Origin: Gluconacetobacter diazotrophicus PA1 5
Lineage (GTDB): Bacteria; Pseudomonadota; Alphaproteobacteria; Acetobacterales; Acetobacteraceae
Reading direction: 5' to 3'
Length of the DNA stretch: 64,000 nt
Assembly (NCBI RefSeq): GCF_000067045.1
Contig: NC_010125.1
Span: 1,974,001-2,038,000, forward strand
This document shows, one piece after another, positions 55,451 through 63,416 of the stretch. The notes under the pieces are model-generated. The model was not told the DNA's origin and ran no database searches. It was given only the letters and a program-made list of their open reading frames with translations. The first letter of the stretch is position 1. Every line of letters starts with the position of its first letter. Both the position numbers and the translations under genes were made by a program.

Positions 55451-56736
55451 TGCGTACCCTGTTGTGCCGAAGCCGCTGCCCGGGCATCGAACCGTTCGAT
55501 AAAATCCGTCATCGCCCGCAGGGCCAGATCGGCATCCTCGACCCGGACGGCCTCGGCCGGGTTATGGCTGATACCGCCGGCGCAGCGGATGAACAGCATG
55601 GACATCGGCGCCAGCCCGGCCATCACCATCGCATCGTGCCCGGCCCCGCTGACCAGGGTGCGCGGCGCGATGCCCATGGCGTGCTGCACCGCCTGTTCCA
55701 TCAGGCGGGTCAGGCCGGGATCGTTTTTCGTCGCCTTCAGGTCCTGCTGCAATTCCATGTCCAGCGTCACCTGCCGGGCCCCGGCGATCCCGGCCAGCGC
55801 CGCGCGGACCGCCTCCGCCGCCCGGTCGCGCACCGCGCCGGTCCCGGCACGGATATCGATGCTGAATTCGACCGCGCCGGGCACCACGTTGGGTACGCCG
55901 GGACGGACCTCCATCCGGCCCACCGTCGCCACCAGGTCGTCCGTGCCGGCGCCGCCAATCCGTTCGATGGCCAGCACCATCTCGGCCGCCGCCGCCAGCG
56001 CGTCACGGCGCAGCCGCATGGCCATGGTGCCGGCATGCCCCGCCACCCCGCACACCGTGGCGCGAAAGCGGAACTGCGCCGCAATGGCGCTGACGACGCC
56101 CAGCGCGCGATCCTCGGCCTCCAGCACCGGGCCCTGCTCGATATGGGCCTCGACATAGGCCAGCACGTCCTCGCGCGGCCGCGCGGCATGGTCCAGTCGT
56201 GCCACGTCCAGGCCGAAAATCTCCAGCGCCGTGGCCAGGCTGGTACCGTCCGCATCCAGCAGGTCCAGGTCCTGGCCCGCCAGCGTGCCGGCAACGGCGC
56301 GGGTGGCCAGCATCGAGACGGGAAAGCGCGATCCTTCCTCGTCCCCGAAGCCGATCACCTCGATCGCGAAGGGAAAGCGGCGGCGGCGTTCGGCGAACCA
56401 GGCGACGGCCTCGATCCCCAGCATGACGCCCAGCATGCCGTCATAGCGGCCGGCATCGCGCACGCTGTCGACATGCGACCCGATCATCAGCGCCGGCGCG
56501 TCGGGTGATTGGCCTTCATACCGGCCGAGGATATTGCCGGCGGCGTCGATCCGCGCCGTCATGCCGGCCTCGGTCATCCAGGCCGCGATCCGGTCCAGCG
56601 TCGCGGCGTGCCCCGCCCCCAGATAGGGGCGGAAAAGCCCCGCCGGGTCGTCCGAATACGGGGCCGTGCCCAGTTCGTCGCACCGCACGACCGCGCGGAT
56701 GCCGGAGGCCGTCTCCCGCATCGGGGGAATTACCAT
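55447..56736 (-). CDS. allC: Allantoate amidohydrolase (M20 family)
   Basis: 429 aa Zn/Mn-dependent hydrolase of the hydantoinase/carbamoylase family. Metal ligands are visible: LMIGSHVDSVRDAGRYDGM (His, Asp), GFGDEEGSRFPV (Glu pair), AYVEAHIEQGPVLE (His), and GAGHDAMVMAGLAPM plus GGISHNPAEAV (His). The lid domain contains DLVATVGRMEVRPGVPNVVP. It hydrolyses allantoate to ureidoglycine, CO2 and ammonia, feeding the aminotransferase downstream. Beta-ureidopropionase is a homologous alternative, but context favours allantoate. Overlaps the upstream GGT-like gene by 7 bp. Confidence 0.9.
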   Translation of the reverse strand: MVIPPMRETASGIRAVVRCDELGTAPYSDDPAGLFRPYLGAGHAATLDRIAAWMTEAGMTARIDAAGNILGRYEGQSPDAPALMIGSHVDSVRDAGRYDGMLGVMLGIEAVAWFAERRRRFPFAIEVIGFGDEEGSRFPVSMLATRAVAGTLAGQDLDLLDADGTSLATALEIFGLDVARLDHAARPREDVLAYVEAHIEQGPVLEAEDRALGVVSAIAAQFRFRATVCGVAGHAGTMAMRLRRDALAAAAEMVLAIERIGGAGTDDLVATVGRMEVRPGVPNVVPGAVEFSIDIRAGTGAVRDRAAEAVRAALAGIAGARQVTLDMELQQDLKATKNDPGLTRLMEQAVQHAMGIAPRTLVSGAGHDAMVMAGLAPMSMLFIRCAGGISHNPAEAVRVEDADLALRAMTDFIERFDARAAASAQQGTQ

Positions 56737-58322
56737 GCCGCCACCATGCCGTCGCTGCGCGGGTCTGTCGCGCCCTCGATCAGGCCGGACGGGTGCAGCA
56801 CCAGCGCGCCCGCGTGGCCCATGGTGGAGGTAAAGGCCGGCATGGCCTCCAGCACATGCCCGGCTTCGCCCAGCCGGGCGATGACTTCCGGCGCGAAGCG
56901 GTCCTCGTATTTCAGGGTGGTGCTGTCCTCGCCCCAGGTGCGGCCCAGCAGCCAGCGCGGGGCGGTCACCGCCTGCTGCAACCCGATGCCGTAGCGGGCA
57001 TAGCGGGTGAACAGCGCGGCCTGGGTCTGGGGCTGGCCCTCGCCGCCCATGGTGCCGTAGACCATGGTGCGCCCGTCATCGAACCGGGCGGCGGCGGGGT
57101 TCAGCGTATGGAACGGCTTGCGCCCCGGGCGCAGCGCGTTCCAGCCATCTTCCGCCAGGCGGAAGCTGGCGCCGCGATTCTGCCACAGCACCCCGGTGCG
57201 CGGCAGGACCACGCCGGACCCGTATTCGAAATAGACGCTCTGGATCATGCTGACGGCCACGCCGTCGGCATCCACTGCCCCCATCCACACCGTATCGCCG
57301 GCCTGCGACGGATGGGGCCAGGGCGCGGCCCGGGCCGGGTCGATCGCCAGCGCCATGCCGTCCAGCGCCAGCGTGTCGTCCAGCACCGCCTGCGCGTCCA
57401 CGGACATGAAGGCGGGATCGCCGACATGGGCGTCGCGATAGCGGAAGGCCTGCTTGGTGGCTTCGACCAGCCCGTGGACGTGATCGAACCCGTCCGGCTG
57501 GTCCGCGCGCAGCCGGTCGAAGATGGCCAGGATCAGCAGCGACGCGACCCCCTGGGTCGGCGGGGCCATGTTGAACAGGCGCGCGCCCGTGACATCGACA
57601 TGCAGCGGCGGCCGGGCGCGGGCCTGGTGGGTGTTCAGGTCGGCCAGGTCCAGCGGGCTGCCCAGCACGCGCAGGTCCTGGGCCATGTCGCGGGCCAGGG
57701 CGCCGCGATAGAAGGAATCCAGCCCGTCCGAGGCCAGCCGGCGAAGGGTCTGGGACAGCGCCGGGTTATGCAGCATGTCACCCGCCCGGGGCGCACGCCC
57801 CCTCGGCAGGAAGACATCGCGAAAGCCCGGAATGCCGGCCAGTTCGTCCATTTTCGCCTGGGTCAGGGCGGCCCCGCCCTCGGTCACCGGCACGCCCTGT
57901 TCGGCGTAGTAGATGGCATCGCGCAGCAGCCGGTGCAGGCTCAGCCCCGGCTGCTGCGCGTGGCTCCAGGACAGGGCGAGGTCCCAGCCGGAGATCGTGC
58001 CCGCGACCGTGTTCGCGGCCAGCGGGCCGCGCCACGGAATCGCGTCCCGACCCGCCGCGCGATAGAAATCCAGGTCGGCGCGCCGGGCCGCCGCGCCGCA
58101 GGCGTCGATCGTCTCGGTCCGGCCGTCGGGCCACAGGACCAGCCAGAACCCGTCGCCGCCGATCCCGGTCATGTGGGGATAGACGACGGCCAGGGCGGCG
58201 GCGGTCGCAACCACCGCCTCGATTGCCGTGCCGCCGTCGCGCAGCACGTCCAGTCCGGCCTGGCTGGCCAGATGATGCGGGGACGTCACCATCCCGCGCT
58301 GCGAACGTGGCGTATGCAGCAT
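56730..58322 (-). CDS. Gamma-glutamyltransferase-like Ntn-hydrolase, probable oxamate amidohydrolase (HpxW-like)
   Basis: 530 aa, GGT superfamily. Seen: MVTSPHHLASQAGLDVLRDG and TAIEAVVATAAALAVVYPHM at the start, then the autoprocessing site with a candidate nucleophilic Thr in SQAGDTVWMGAVDADGVAVS, and VYGTMGGEGQPQTQAALF. No signal peptide is seen, unlike classical GGT, so it should act in the cytoplasm. In Klebsiella, HpxW of this family hydrolyses oxamate and neighbours HpxX (DUF4089) and HpxY (AtzE-like), the same set as here. Assigned by context; a dipeptide or glutathione role is not excluded. Confidence 0.8.
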   Translation of the reverse strand: MLHTPRSQRGMVTSPHHLASQAGLDVLRDGGTAIEAVVATAAALAVVYPHMTGIGGDGFWLVLWPDGRTETIDACGAAARRADLDFYRAAGRDAIPWRGPLAANTVAGTISGWDLALSWSHAQQPGLSLHRLLRDAIYYAEQGVPVTEGGAALTQAKMDELAGIPGFRDVFLPRGRAPRAGDMLHNPALSQTLRRLASDGLDSFYRGALARDMAQDLRVLGSPLDLADLNTHQARARPPLHVDVTGARLFNMAPPTQGVASLLILAIFDRLRADQPDGFDHVHGLVEATKQAFRYRDAHVGDPAFMSVDAQAVLDDTLALDGMALAIDPARAAPWPHPSQAGDTVWMGAVDADGVAVSMIQSVYFEYGSGVVLPRTGVLWQNRGASFRLAEDGWNALRPGRKPFHTLNPAAARFDDGRTMVYGTMGGEGQPQTQAALFTRYARYGIGLQQAVTAPRWLLGRTWGEDSTTLKYEDRFAPEVIARLGEAGHVLEAMPAFTSTMGHAGALVLHPSGLIEGATDPRSDGMVAAW

Positions 58323-58325
58323 GGT

Positions 58326-59690
58326 CTATCGTCCCTTCGGAAGCGGAACCTTCCCGGCCACGCCGGCGGCTTCCAGCGCCGCGGCCACGGCAAACAACGC
58401 GGGCTCGCCCCCCGGGGCTGCGATCAATTGCAGGCCGAGCGGCAAACCCCCGGTGCCCAGCAGCGGAACGCTGAGGATCGGCACCCCGGCCAGGCTGAGC
58501 GGCTGGGTATACAGGCCCAGGTTGGCGCGGGCGGAAACGGCCTGCCCGTCCACGACGATGGTCGGCTGGTCGATCAGCGGGGCCTCGCCGACCGTGGCGG
58601 GGGCGATCAGCACATCGGCCGTGCGGAACGCGGCGTGGATCTGTTCGCGGAACCACGCACGGAAGCGATGGGCCTGCAGGACCGTCGCGGCGGGCAGCAG
58701 GGCGCCGGCGATCAGCCGGTCGCGCGTCGCCGGGTCGTATTGCAGGGCGCGGCGGCGCAGGCGCGGCAGGTGCAGCATGCCGCCTTCCGCCGCCGTGATC
58801 AGGAACGACGCCGCACGCGCCCGCGCGACCTCCGGCAGTTCCACCACCGGAAGATGGCCCAGATGGCCCGCCACGGCGTCGATGGCCGCCGCCAGCGGGG
58901 CGGACACGTTTTCGGCGAACCAGCCGCCCAACCGCGCCACCCGCAGGTCGGACAGGACCGGCAGGGCCGGCATCGGGGCGCCATTCATCGCTTCATGGAC
59001 CACGCGCAGGTCGGCCAGCGTACCCGCGAACGGTCCCACCACGTCCAGGCTGGCGGCGAAGGGATACGCCCCTTCTCGCGGGACGGTGCCGAAGGTGGGC
59101 TTCAGCCCCCACACGCCGCACAGCGACGCCGGAACGCGGATCGACCCGTTGGTGTCCGACCCCAGGGTGAACGGCAGGAAGCCGGCCGCCACGGCGGCGG
59201 CGGACCCGCCCGACGACCCGCCGGCCAGCCGCGCCGGATCATGCGGGTTGCGGGTGATGCCGTAATGCGCGTTGTCGGTGGCGAAGCCGTAGGCGAATTC
59301 GTCCATGTTCAGGCTGGCCAGCGGGATGGCCCCCGCCGCGCGCAGCCGCGCGATCACGGTGGCGTCCTGCACCGCCGGACGCGCCTCGCGCAGGACGACG
59401 GACCCTGCGGTCGTGACCTCGCCCTCGACATCGAACAGGTCCTTGACGCCGAAGGGCACGCCGGCCAGCGGGCCGGGGTCTTCGCCGGCCGCGATGCGGC
59501 GGTCGATCTTCTCGGCCTCGGCCACCGCGCGGGGGCCGAAGATGCGGGTTACGCTGTTGACCCGCGTGTCACGGACCTCGATCGCCGCGATGGCGGCGGT
59601 GACGAAGGATACGGCATTGCGCCGCCCCTGGCGGATTTCGGCCGCGATGGCCAGCGCATCGGCCGGACCGGCCGCAACGGGCGCGCTCAT
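58326..59690 (-). CDS. AtzE/HpxY-like amidase (amidase signature family)
   Basis: 454 aa. Start at 59690 (MSAPVAAGPADALA) overlaps the DUF4089 stop by ATGA. Catalytic Ser-cisSer-Lys triad is visible: Lys in AGVPFGVKDLFDVEG, and AGGSSGGSAAAVAAG with the Ser pair. AtzE is a 1-carboxybiuret hydrolase that works with AtzG (DUF4089); HpxY is the Klebsiella homologue in the purine cluster. Likely acts on oxalurate or a related carbamoyl compound produced by the aminotransferase (inference). 3 bp before the HpxW-like gene. Confidence 0.83.
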   Translation of the reverse strand: MSAPVAAGPADALAIAAEIRQGRRNAVSFVTAAIAAIEVRDTRVNSVTRIFGPRAVAEAEKIDRRIAAGEDPGPLAGVPFGVKDLFDVEGEVTTAGSVVLREARPAVQDATVIARLRAAGAIPLASLNMDEFAYGFATDNAHYGITRNPHDPARLAGGSSGGSAAAVAAGFLPFTLGSDTNGSIRVPASLCGVWGLKPTFGTVPREGAYPFAASLDVVGPFAGTLADLRVVHEAMNGAPMPALPVLSDLRVARLGGWFAENVSAPLAAAIDAVAGHLGHLPVVELPEVARARAASFLITAAEGGMLHLPRLRRRALQYDPATRDRLIAGALLPAATVLQAHRFRAWFREQIHAAFRTADVLIAPATVGEAPLIDQPTIVVDGQAVSARANLGLYTQPLSLAGVPILSVPLLGTGGLPLGLQLIAAPGGEPALFAVAAALEAAGVAGKVPLPKGR

Positions 59691-59908
59691 GGGCGGTATT
59701 CGAAAGCGGGTTCGCACGTGTCCGGCAGCGCGAAGCCATGGACCAGGTCGGCATAGCGCCGCAGCAGGGCCCGGTTGGCCAGCACGCCCGGCATGCAGAC
59801 GTCGGCGATGGTCAGGCCGACCTCGCGCGCCGTGGCGGCGACGAGCGCCGCATCCGGTATCGTGTCAGGTGCACTCTTGGGGGGGGCATCGCCTTGGTTG
59901 TCGGTCAT
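59687..59908 (-). CDS. DUF4089 protein (AtzG/HpxX-like small subunit)
   Basis: 73 aa. Start at 59908 (MTDNQGDAPPKS) with GAGGA 7 nt upstream. After an acidic, Pro-rich N-terminus it has the DUF4089 helix pair: ALVAATAREVGLTIADVCMP and GVLANRALLRRYADLVHGFA, then LPDTCEPAFEYRP with the closing PAFxY typical of the family. AtzG binds and stabilises AtzE; here the partner is the overlapping amidase gene. 63 bp after the flavoprotein gene. Confidence 0.87.
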   Translation of the reverse strand: MTDNQGDAPPKSAPDTIPDAALVAATAREVGLTIADVCMPGVLANRALLRRYADLVHGFALPDTCEPAFEYRP

Positions 59909-59971
59909 CGACTTGTCCTCGTTCCGTGGTCCCTGCCGCATCGTATGGCGTGCGGCAGGGCCTGCAACGGA

Positions 59972-61426
59972 TCATGCATCCGGAGGATCGAGGCTGACCA
60001 GTTCCGGCGTTACATAACTGAGCAGATTGTCCAGGTGCCAGGCGCCGTCGGCCACGAACAGGTCGCGCCCCAGGCCGCGCGCCAGCCGCTCCACGCCGAA
60101 TCGCATGCCGCTGATCGAAGCTCCCGACAGGCCCATGCTGGGCGTCGCGCCGAAGGTGAAATTATGGATGTTCGCCAGCATCGTCGCCAGCGGATCGCGC
60201 GGATCGCGGGGCTGGAACTGATAGGCGTCGCCCAGATAGGCATGGGCCCCCAGCAGCGCGCTTTCCTCGCCGTCCGGCGGGGTGAAGCGGTCGCGCCACA
60301 GGGCGACCGACCCGGCGAAGGAGGCCAGTTCCGGACGCAGGTTCAGGTCGGTGGCGAAGCCGGTGCCGATGATGACGAAATCGAATCGCTTTTCGCCGTC
60401 CGGGGTGCGGACGACGACTTCGTCGCCATCCATCTCCGCCCCGGTCCAGCCGCATCCGGTATGGTACGAGAAGGTCGGATGCCGGCGGCAGCGCCAGAAC
60501 GTATCCTGCGGCGGTGGCTGGTTCAGTTCGTAGATATGGCGCATGAACTGCCAGCGCAGCGTATCCGGCAGCGACGGGAAATGGGCCAGGAAACCCGTGT
60601 TTTCCATCCAGCGGTACGGGTTGACCGACGGAATGACGCGCCGCCGCAGGCACAGCGCGACCGACGCCGCGCCCTGTTCCAAGGCGGTCGCGGCGTTGTC
60701 GAAGGCCGAGGCCCCGGCCCCCAGCACGCCGATCCGCTTGCCGCGCAGAGCCGCGAAATCGATGTCTTCGGACGTGTGGGCGAAGCGCTCGCGCGGCAGG
60801 TTCTCGCGGATGAAGGCCGGGACGTTCCACGCGCCGTTGCCTTCGATGCCGGTCGCCAGGACCAGCTTGCGGGCCAGATGATGATATTCCCGCCCGGCCG
60901 CGTCACGGAAGGTCAGGCGCAGCAGGCCGTCCACCCATTCCACATGCTCGAACGACCGGTCGTTTTCGACCGGCAGGCCCAGCGTGTCGCGATACCAGTC
61001 CAGATAGGCCTGCCAGTCGCCGCGGGGAATCTTGTCCAGGTCTTCCCACGCCTGCACGCCGTAGGTGGCTTCGTACCACGCGCGGGGCGTCAGGTTGGGA
61101 ATGCCCAGGTCGGGACCGGTGACGTATTTCGGCGTCCGCAGGGTGATCATGCGGGCATAGGTGATCCACGGCCCCTCGCCGCCGCGCGCCGCGCGATCGA
61201 AGATACGGACATTCGTGATATTGCCGCGCTGCAGGGCGAACGCGGTGGCCAGTCCGCCCTGCCCGGCGCCGATGATGGCGACGTCCAGCACCGGTTCACC
61301 GTTGCGCGAAAAATTCGGCGTCCAGTCGTGACGGGGGTAGCCGATAACGGCCAGGTCGCGTCGGACCGCGGCGGTCAGCGCCGCAAGCCCCTCTTCTGAT
61401 GGAAGAGCACTGCTGTCGGCGGCCAT
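59972..61426 (-). CDS. FAD/NAD(P)-dependent oxidoreductase (flavin monooxygenase-like), substrate unknown
   Basis: 484 aa. Start at 61426 (MAADSSALPSEEG) with AAGGAG 6 nt upstream; the long in-frame extension lacks homology. Two dinucleotide-binding folds: FAD at about 45-60 (VAIIGAGQGGLATAF) and NADPH at about 235-250 (IGVLGAGASAFDNAATALEQ). A FATDL motif (IIGTGFATDLN) occurs late, as in N-hydroxylating and Baeyer-Villiger type monooxygenases; the FxGxxxHxxxW fingerprint is not intact. It heads the hydrolase operon and may act in the pathway; it is not like HpxO, as far as can be told. A LysR-type box lies about 160 bp upstream. Confidence 0.78.
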   Translation of the reverse strand: MAADSSALPSEEGLAALTAAVRRDLAVIGYPRHDWTPNFSRNGEPVLDVAIIGAGQGGLATAFALQRGNITNVRIFDRAARGGEGPWITYARMITLRTPKYVTGPDLGIPNLTPRAWYEATYGVQAWEDLDKIPRGDWQAYLDWYRDTLGLPVENDRSFEHVEWVDGLLRLTFRDAAGREYHHLARKLVLATGIEGNGAWNVPAFIRENLPRERFAHTSEDIDFAALRGKRIGVLGAGASAFDNAATALEQGAASVALCLRRRVIPSVNPYRWMENTGFLAHFPSLPDTLRWQFMRHIYELNQPPPQDTFWRCRRHPTFSYHTGCGWTGAEMDGDEVVVRTPDGEKRFDFVIIGTGFATDLNLRPELASFAGSVALWRDRFTPPDGEESALLGAHAYLGDAYQFQPRDPRDPLATMLANIHNFTFGATPSMGLSGASISGMRFGVERLARGLGRDLFVADGAWHLDNLLSYVTPELVSLDPPDA

Positions 61427-61584
61427 CCTCGGCTCCTTCTGTCGATATTGATCCGGTAGGCATGCCACGTGCCGGGCGGATGGTCCGTGTCCCCCGACAC
61501 GGACCGAGTTCCCCAACTCGCACCATCCCGGAACCGAAACTAACCGGATCGCCCGGTGTTTCGTCCAGTATAATAAAAAGACCA

Positions 61585-61609
61585 ATCCGTTGCTGAAACA
61601 GGAACGGAT
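61585..61609. promoter_or_regulatory. LysR-type T-N11-A box upstream of the flavoprotein operon
   Basis: ATCCGTT-N11-AACGGAT, a perfect 7-bp dyad with the LysR spacing, located 8 bp after the LysR stop codon and about 160 bp upstream of the flavoprotein start. A TATACT-like -10 follows on the - strand 15 to 20 bp downstream, so the box sits near the -35 position, which suits activation. Confidence 0.6.
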
Positions 61610-61617
61610 AGAGCCAC

Positions 61618-62544
61618 TTACATCGCCTGCAGCGTTGCCCGTATTTCGGCGATCAGCCGTTCAAGCGCGGGCGGCAGCCAGCGGGCATCGCGGACATAGA
61701 CGCCCAGGTCGGTCACGGCACGCGGATCGGCCAGCGGCACATGGACCAGGGCGCCGCGCTGGATGTCGAATTCCAGCGCCAGCCGGGACTGGAACGCCAG
61801 CCCCGCCCCGGCCGCCACCATGCGGTTGGTCAGTTCGATGGACCCGGTTTCCAGCACCACGTCCAGCCGGTCGCGCCAGGGTCGCAGCATGGGTTCCATG
61901 ACCCGGTGGAGCGACAGCGACCGGGTGGGCAGGATCAGCTTGTGGCCGATGCACTCCTCGATCCGCACGCGGCGCTGGCCGGCCAGCGCATGGTTGGCGG
62001 GCATGATGACGCCGACCGGGAAATTCGCGACCGCGACCCGGCGCAGTTCATCCGGCGGGTCCAGCGAAAAGGCGATGCCCAGGTCGGTGGTGCCCCCGGA
62101 CAGGGCCGCGATGATGGCGGCGGGCGAGCCGGTTTCCGCCTGCAACTGGACGTCCGGACAGGTTTCGGTCATGCGCGTCAGCAGGCGGGCCATCAGGTCG
62201 CCCGCGACGCCTTCGACCGCCATCAGGCTGACGCGTCCGCCGCGCATGCCGGCCAGGGCCGCGATCTGCTCGTCCGTGCGCACGGCGTCCTGCATGACGG
62301 TGATGATATGGCGGGCGACGATTTCGCCCACCGCCGTCAGCACCATGCCGCCCGGCAGCCGGTCGAACAGCGGCGACCCGATTTCGTCCTCCATCTGCGC
62401 GATCTGGCGCGTCAGGGCGGACGGGGTGACGTTCAGGCGGCGCGCGGCCTCGCGGATCGACCCGAAATCGCGCACCGCGTTGAAATACACGATGCAGCGC
62501 GCATGCAGCCGCAACATATGCGCGGTCCGGCCCGATGCCCTCAT
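61618..62544 (-). CDS. LysR family transcriptional regulator
   Basis: 308 aa. N-terminal helix-turn-helix (YFNAVRDFGSIREAARRLNV then TPSALTRQIAQMEDEIGSPL), followed by a type 2 periplasmic-binding effector domain (about 95-300). It overlaps xdhC by ATGA, so it is cotranscribed with the xanthine dehydrogenase genes, and lies directly before the target-like box of the next operon. A purine or urate-derived compound is a plausible inducer. ATG 62517 (MLRLHARC) is an alternative start. Confidence 0.93.
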   Translation of the reverse strand: MRASGRTAHMLRLHARCIVYFNAVRDFGSIREAARRLNVTPSALTRQIAQMEDEIGSPLFDRLPGGMVLTAVGEIVARHIITVMQDAVRTDEQIAALAGMRGGRVSLMAVEGVAGDLMARLLTRMTETCPDVQLQAETGSPAAIIAALSGGTTDLGIAFSLDPPDELRRVAVANFPVGVIMPANHALAGQRRVRIEECIGHKLILPTRSLSLHRVMEPMLRPWRDRLDVVLETGSIELTNRMVAAGAGLAFQSRLALEFDIQRGALVHVPLADPRAVTDLGVYVRDARWLPPALERLIAEIRATLQAM

Positions 62545-63404
62545 GCCGTATGCCTCATGCCGATCCCTTCCGCCCCGTTGCTCTCTTCCATTCCGGCATT
62601 GTCATGCAACAATCGTTCCACAATTTCGGCGGCGACCAGGGCGGCGATGATTTCGGGGCGCTTGTCGCGGATGCCGCGATCGCCGATCGGGCAGACCAGG
62701 GTCTCGATGCGGTCCTCGCCCAGGCCCAGGCTGCGAAAACCGGCCTCGAACCGCCGCCGCTTGGTCTTCGACCCGATCAGTCCGACATACCGGAAATCAC
62801 CCCGTTCCAGCGCCGCGCCGACGATCAGCGCATCCAGCGCGTGGCTGGGCGTCAGCACCAGGGCGCCGGCGCCGGGCGGGGCGGCGGCAATGGCGCTTTC
62901 CCAGTCGGCGGTGACGCGGATTTCGACACTATCGGGGACCGTGCCGAATTCGGCGGCACGCGGATCGATCCAGACCAGGCGCAGCGGCAGGGGGGCCAGC
63001 GCGCGGGCCAGCGCCCGCCCGACATGCCCCGCGCCGAACAGCAGCAGCACCGGCCGCGCCGCGCGCGCGGCCAGCCCGTCGCGCACCAGCGCATCCAGCA
63101 GCGCGTCGTCCGCGCGTTCGATCCGCACCCGCACCACGCCGCCGCAGCACTGGCCGATTTCGGGGCCGAGCGGCACGTCATGTTCCCCGGCCTGACCCTG
63201 TCCGGCCAGCAGGGCCCGCGCCCGGATCACGCTGTCCCATTCCAGATGGCCGCCGCCGATGGTCCCGGCCTGCGCGTCCGGTGTGACCAGCATGAACGAC
63301 CCGGCCTCGCGCGGGGTGGACCCGCGGGCGGCGCGGATCGCGATCCGGGCGATGGGCTGCCCGGCGGGCCGCCAGAGATCAAGCGCGGCCAGGATCTCGT
63401 CCAT
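62541..63404 (-). CDS. xdhC: Xanthine dehydrogenase accessory protein XdhC
   Basis: 287 aa. XdhC/CoxI family chaperone that inserts sulfurated molybdenum cofactor into XdhB. Seen: ARIAIRAARGSTPREAGSFM with the family ARGSTPREAGxxM pattern, GTIGGGHLEWD, the LGPEIGQCCGGVVRV cysteine motif, and a C-terminal Rossmann domain (VLLLFGAGHVGRALARALA and RYVGLIGSKTKRRRF). 12 bp after xdhB, ATGA overlap with the LysR gene. Confidence 0.95.
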   Translation of the reverse strand: MDEILAALDLWRPAGQPIARIAIRAARGSTPREAGSFMLVTPDAQAGTIGGGHLEWDSVIRARALLAGQGQAGEHDVPLGPEIGQCCGGVVRVRIERADDALLDALVRDGLAARAARPVLLLFGAGHVGRALARALAPLPLRLVWIDPRAAEFGTVPDSVEIRVTADWESAIAAAPPGAGALVLTPSHALDALIVGAALERGDFRYVGLIGSKTKRRRFEAGFRSLGLGEDRIETLVCPIGDRGIRDKRPEIIAALVAAEIVERLLHDNAGMEESNGAEGIGMRHTA

Positions 63405-63416
63405 CGCGAGACCCGC

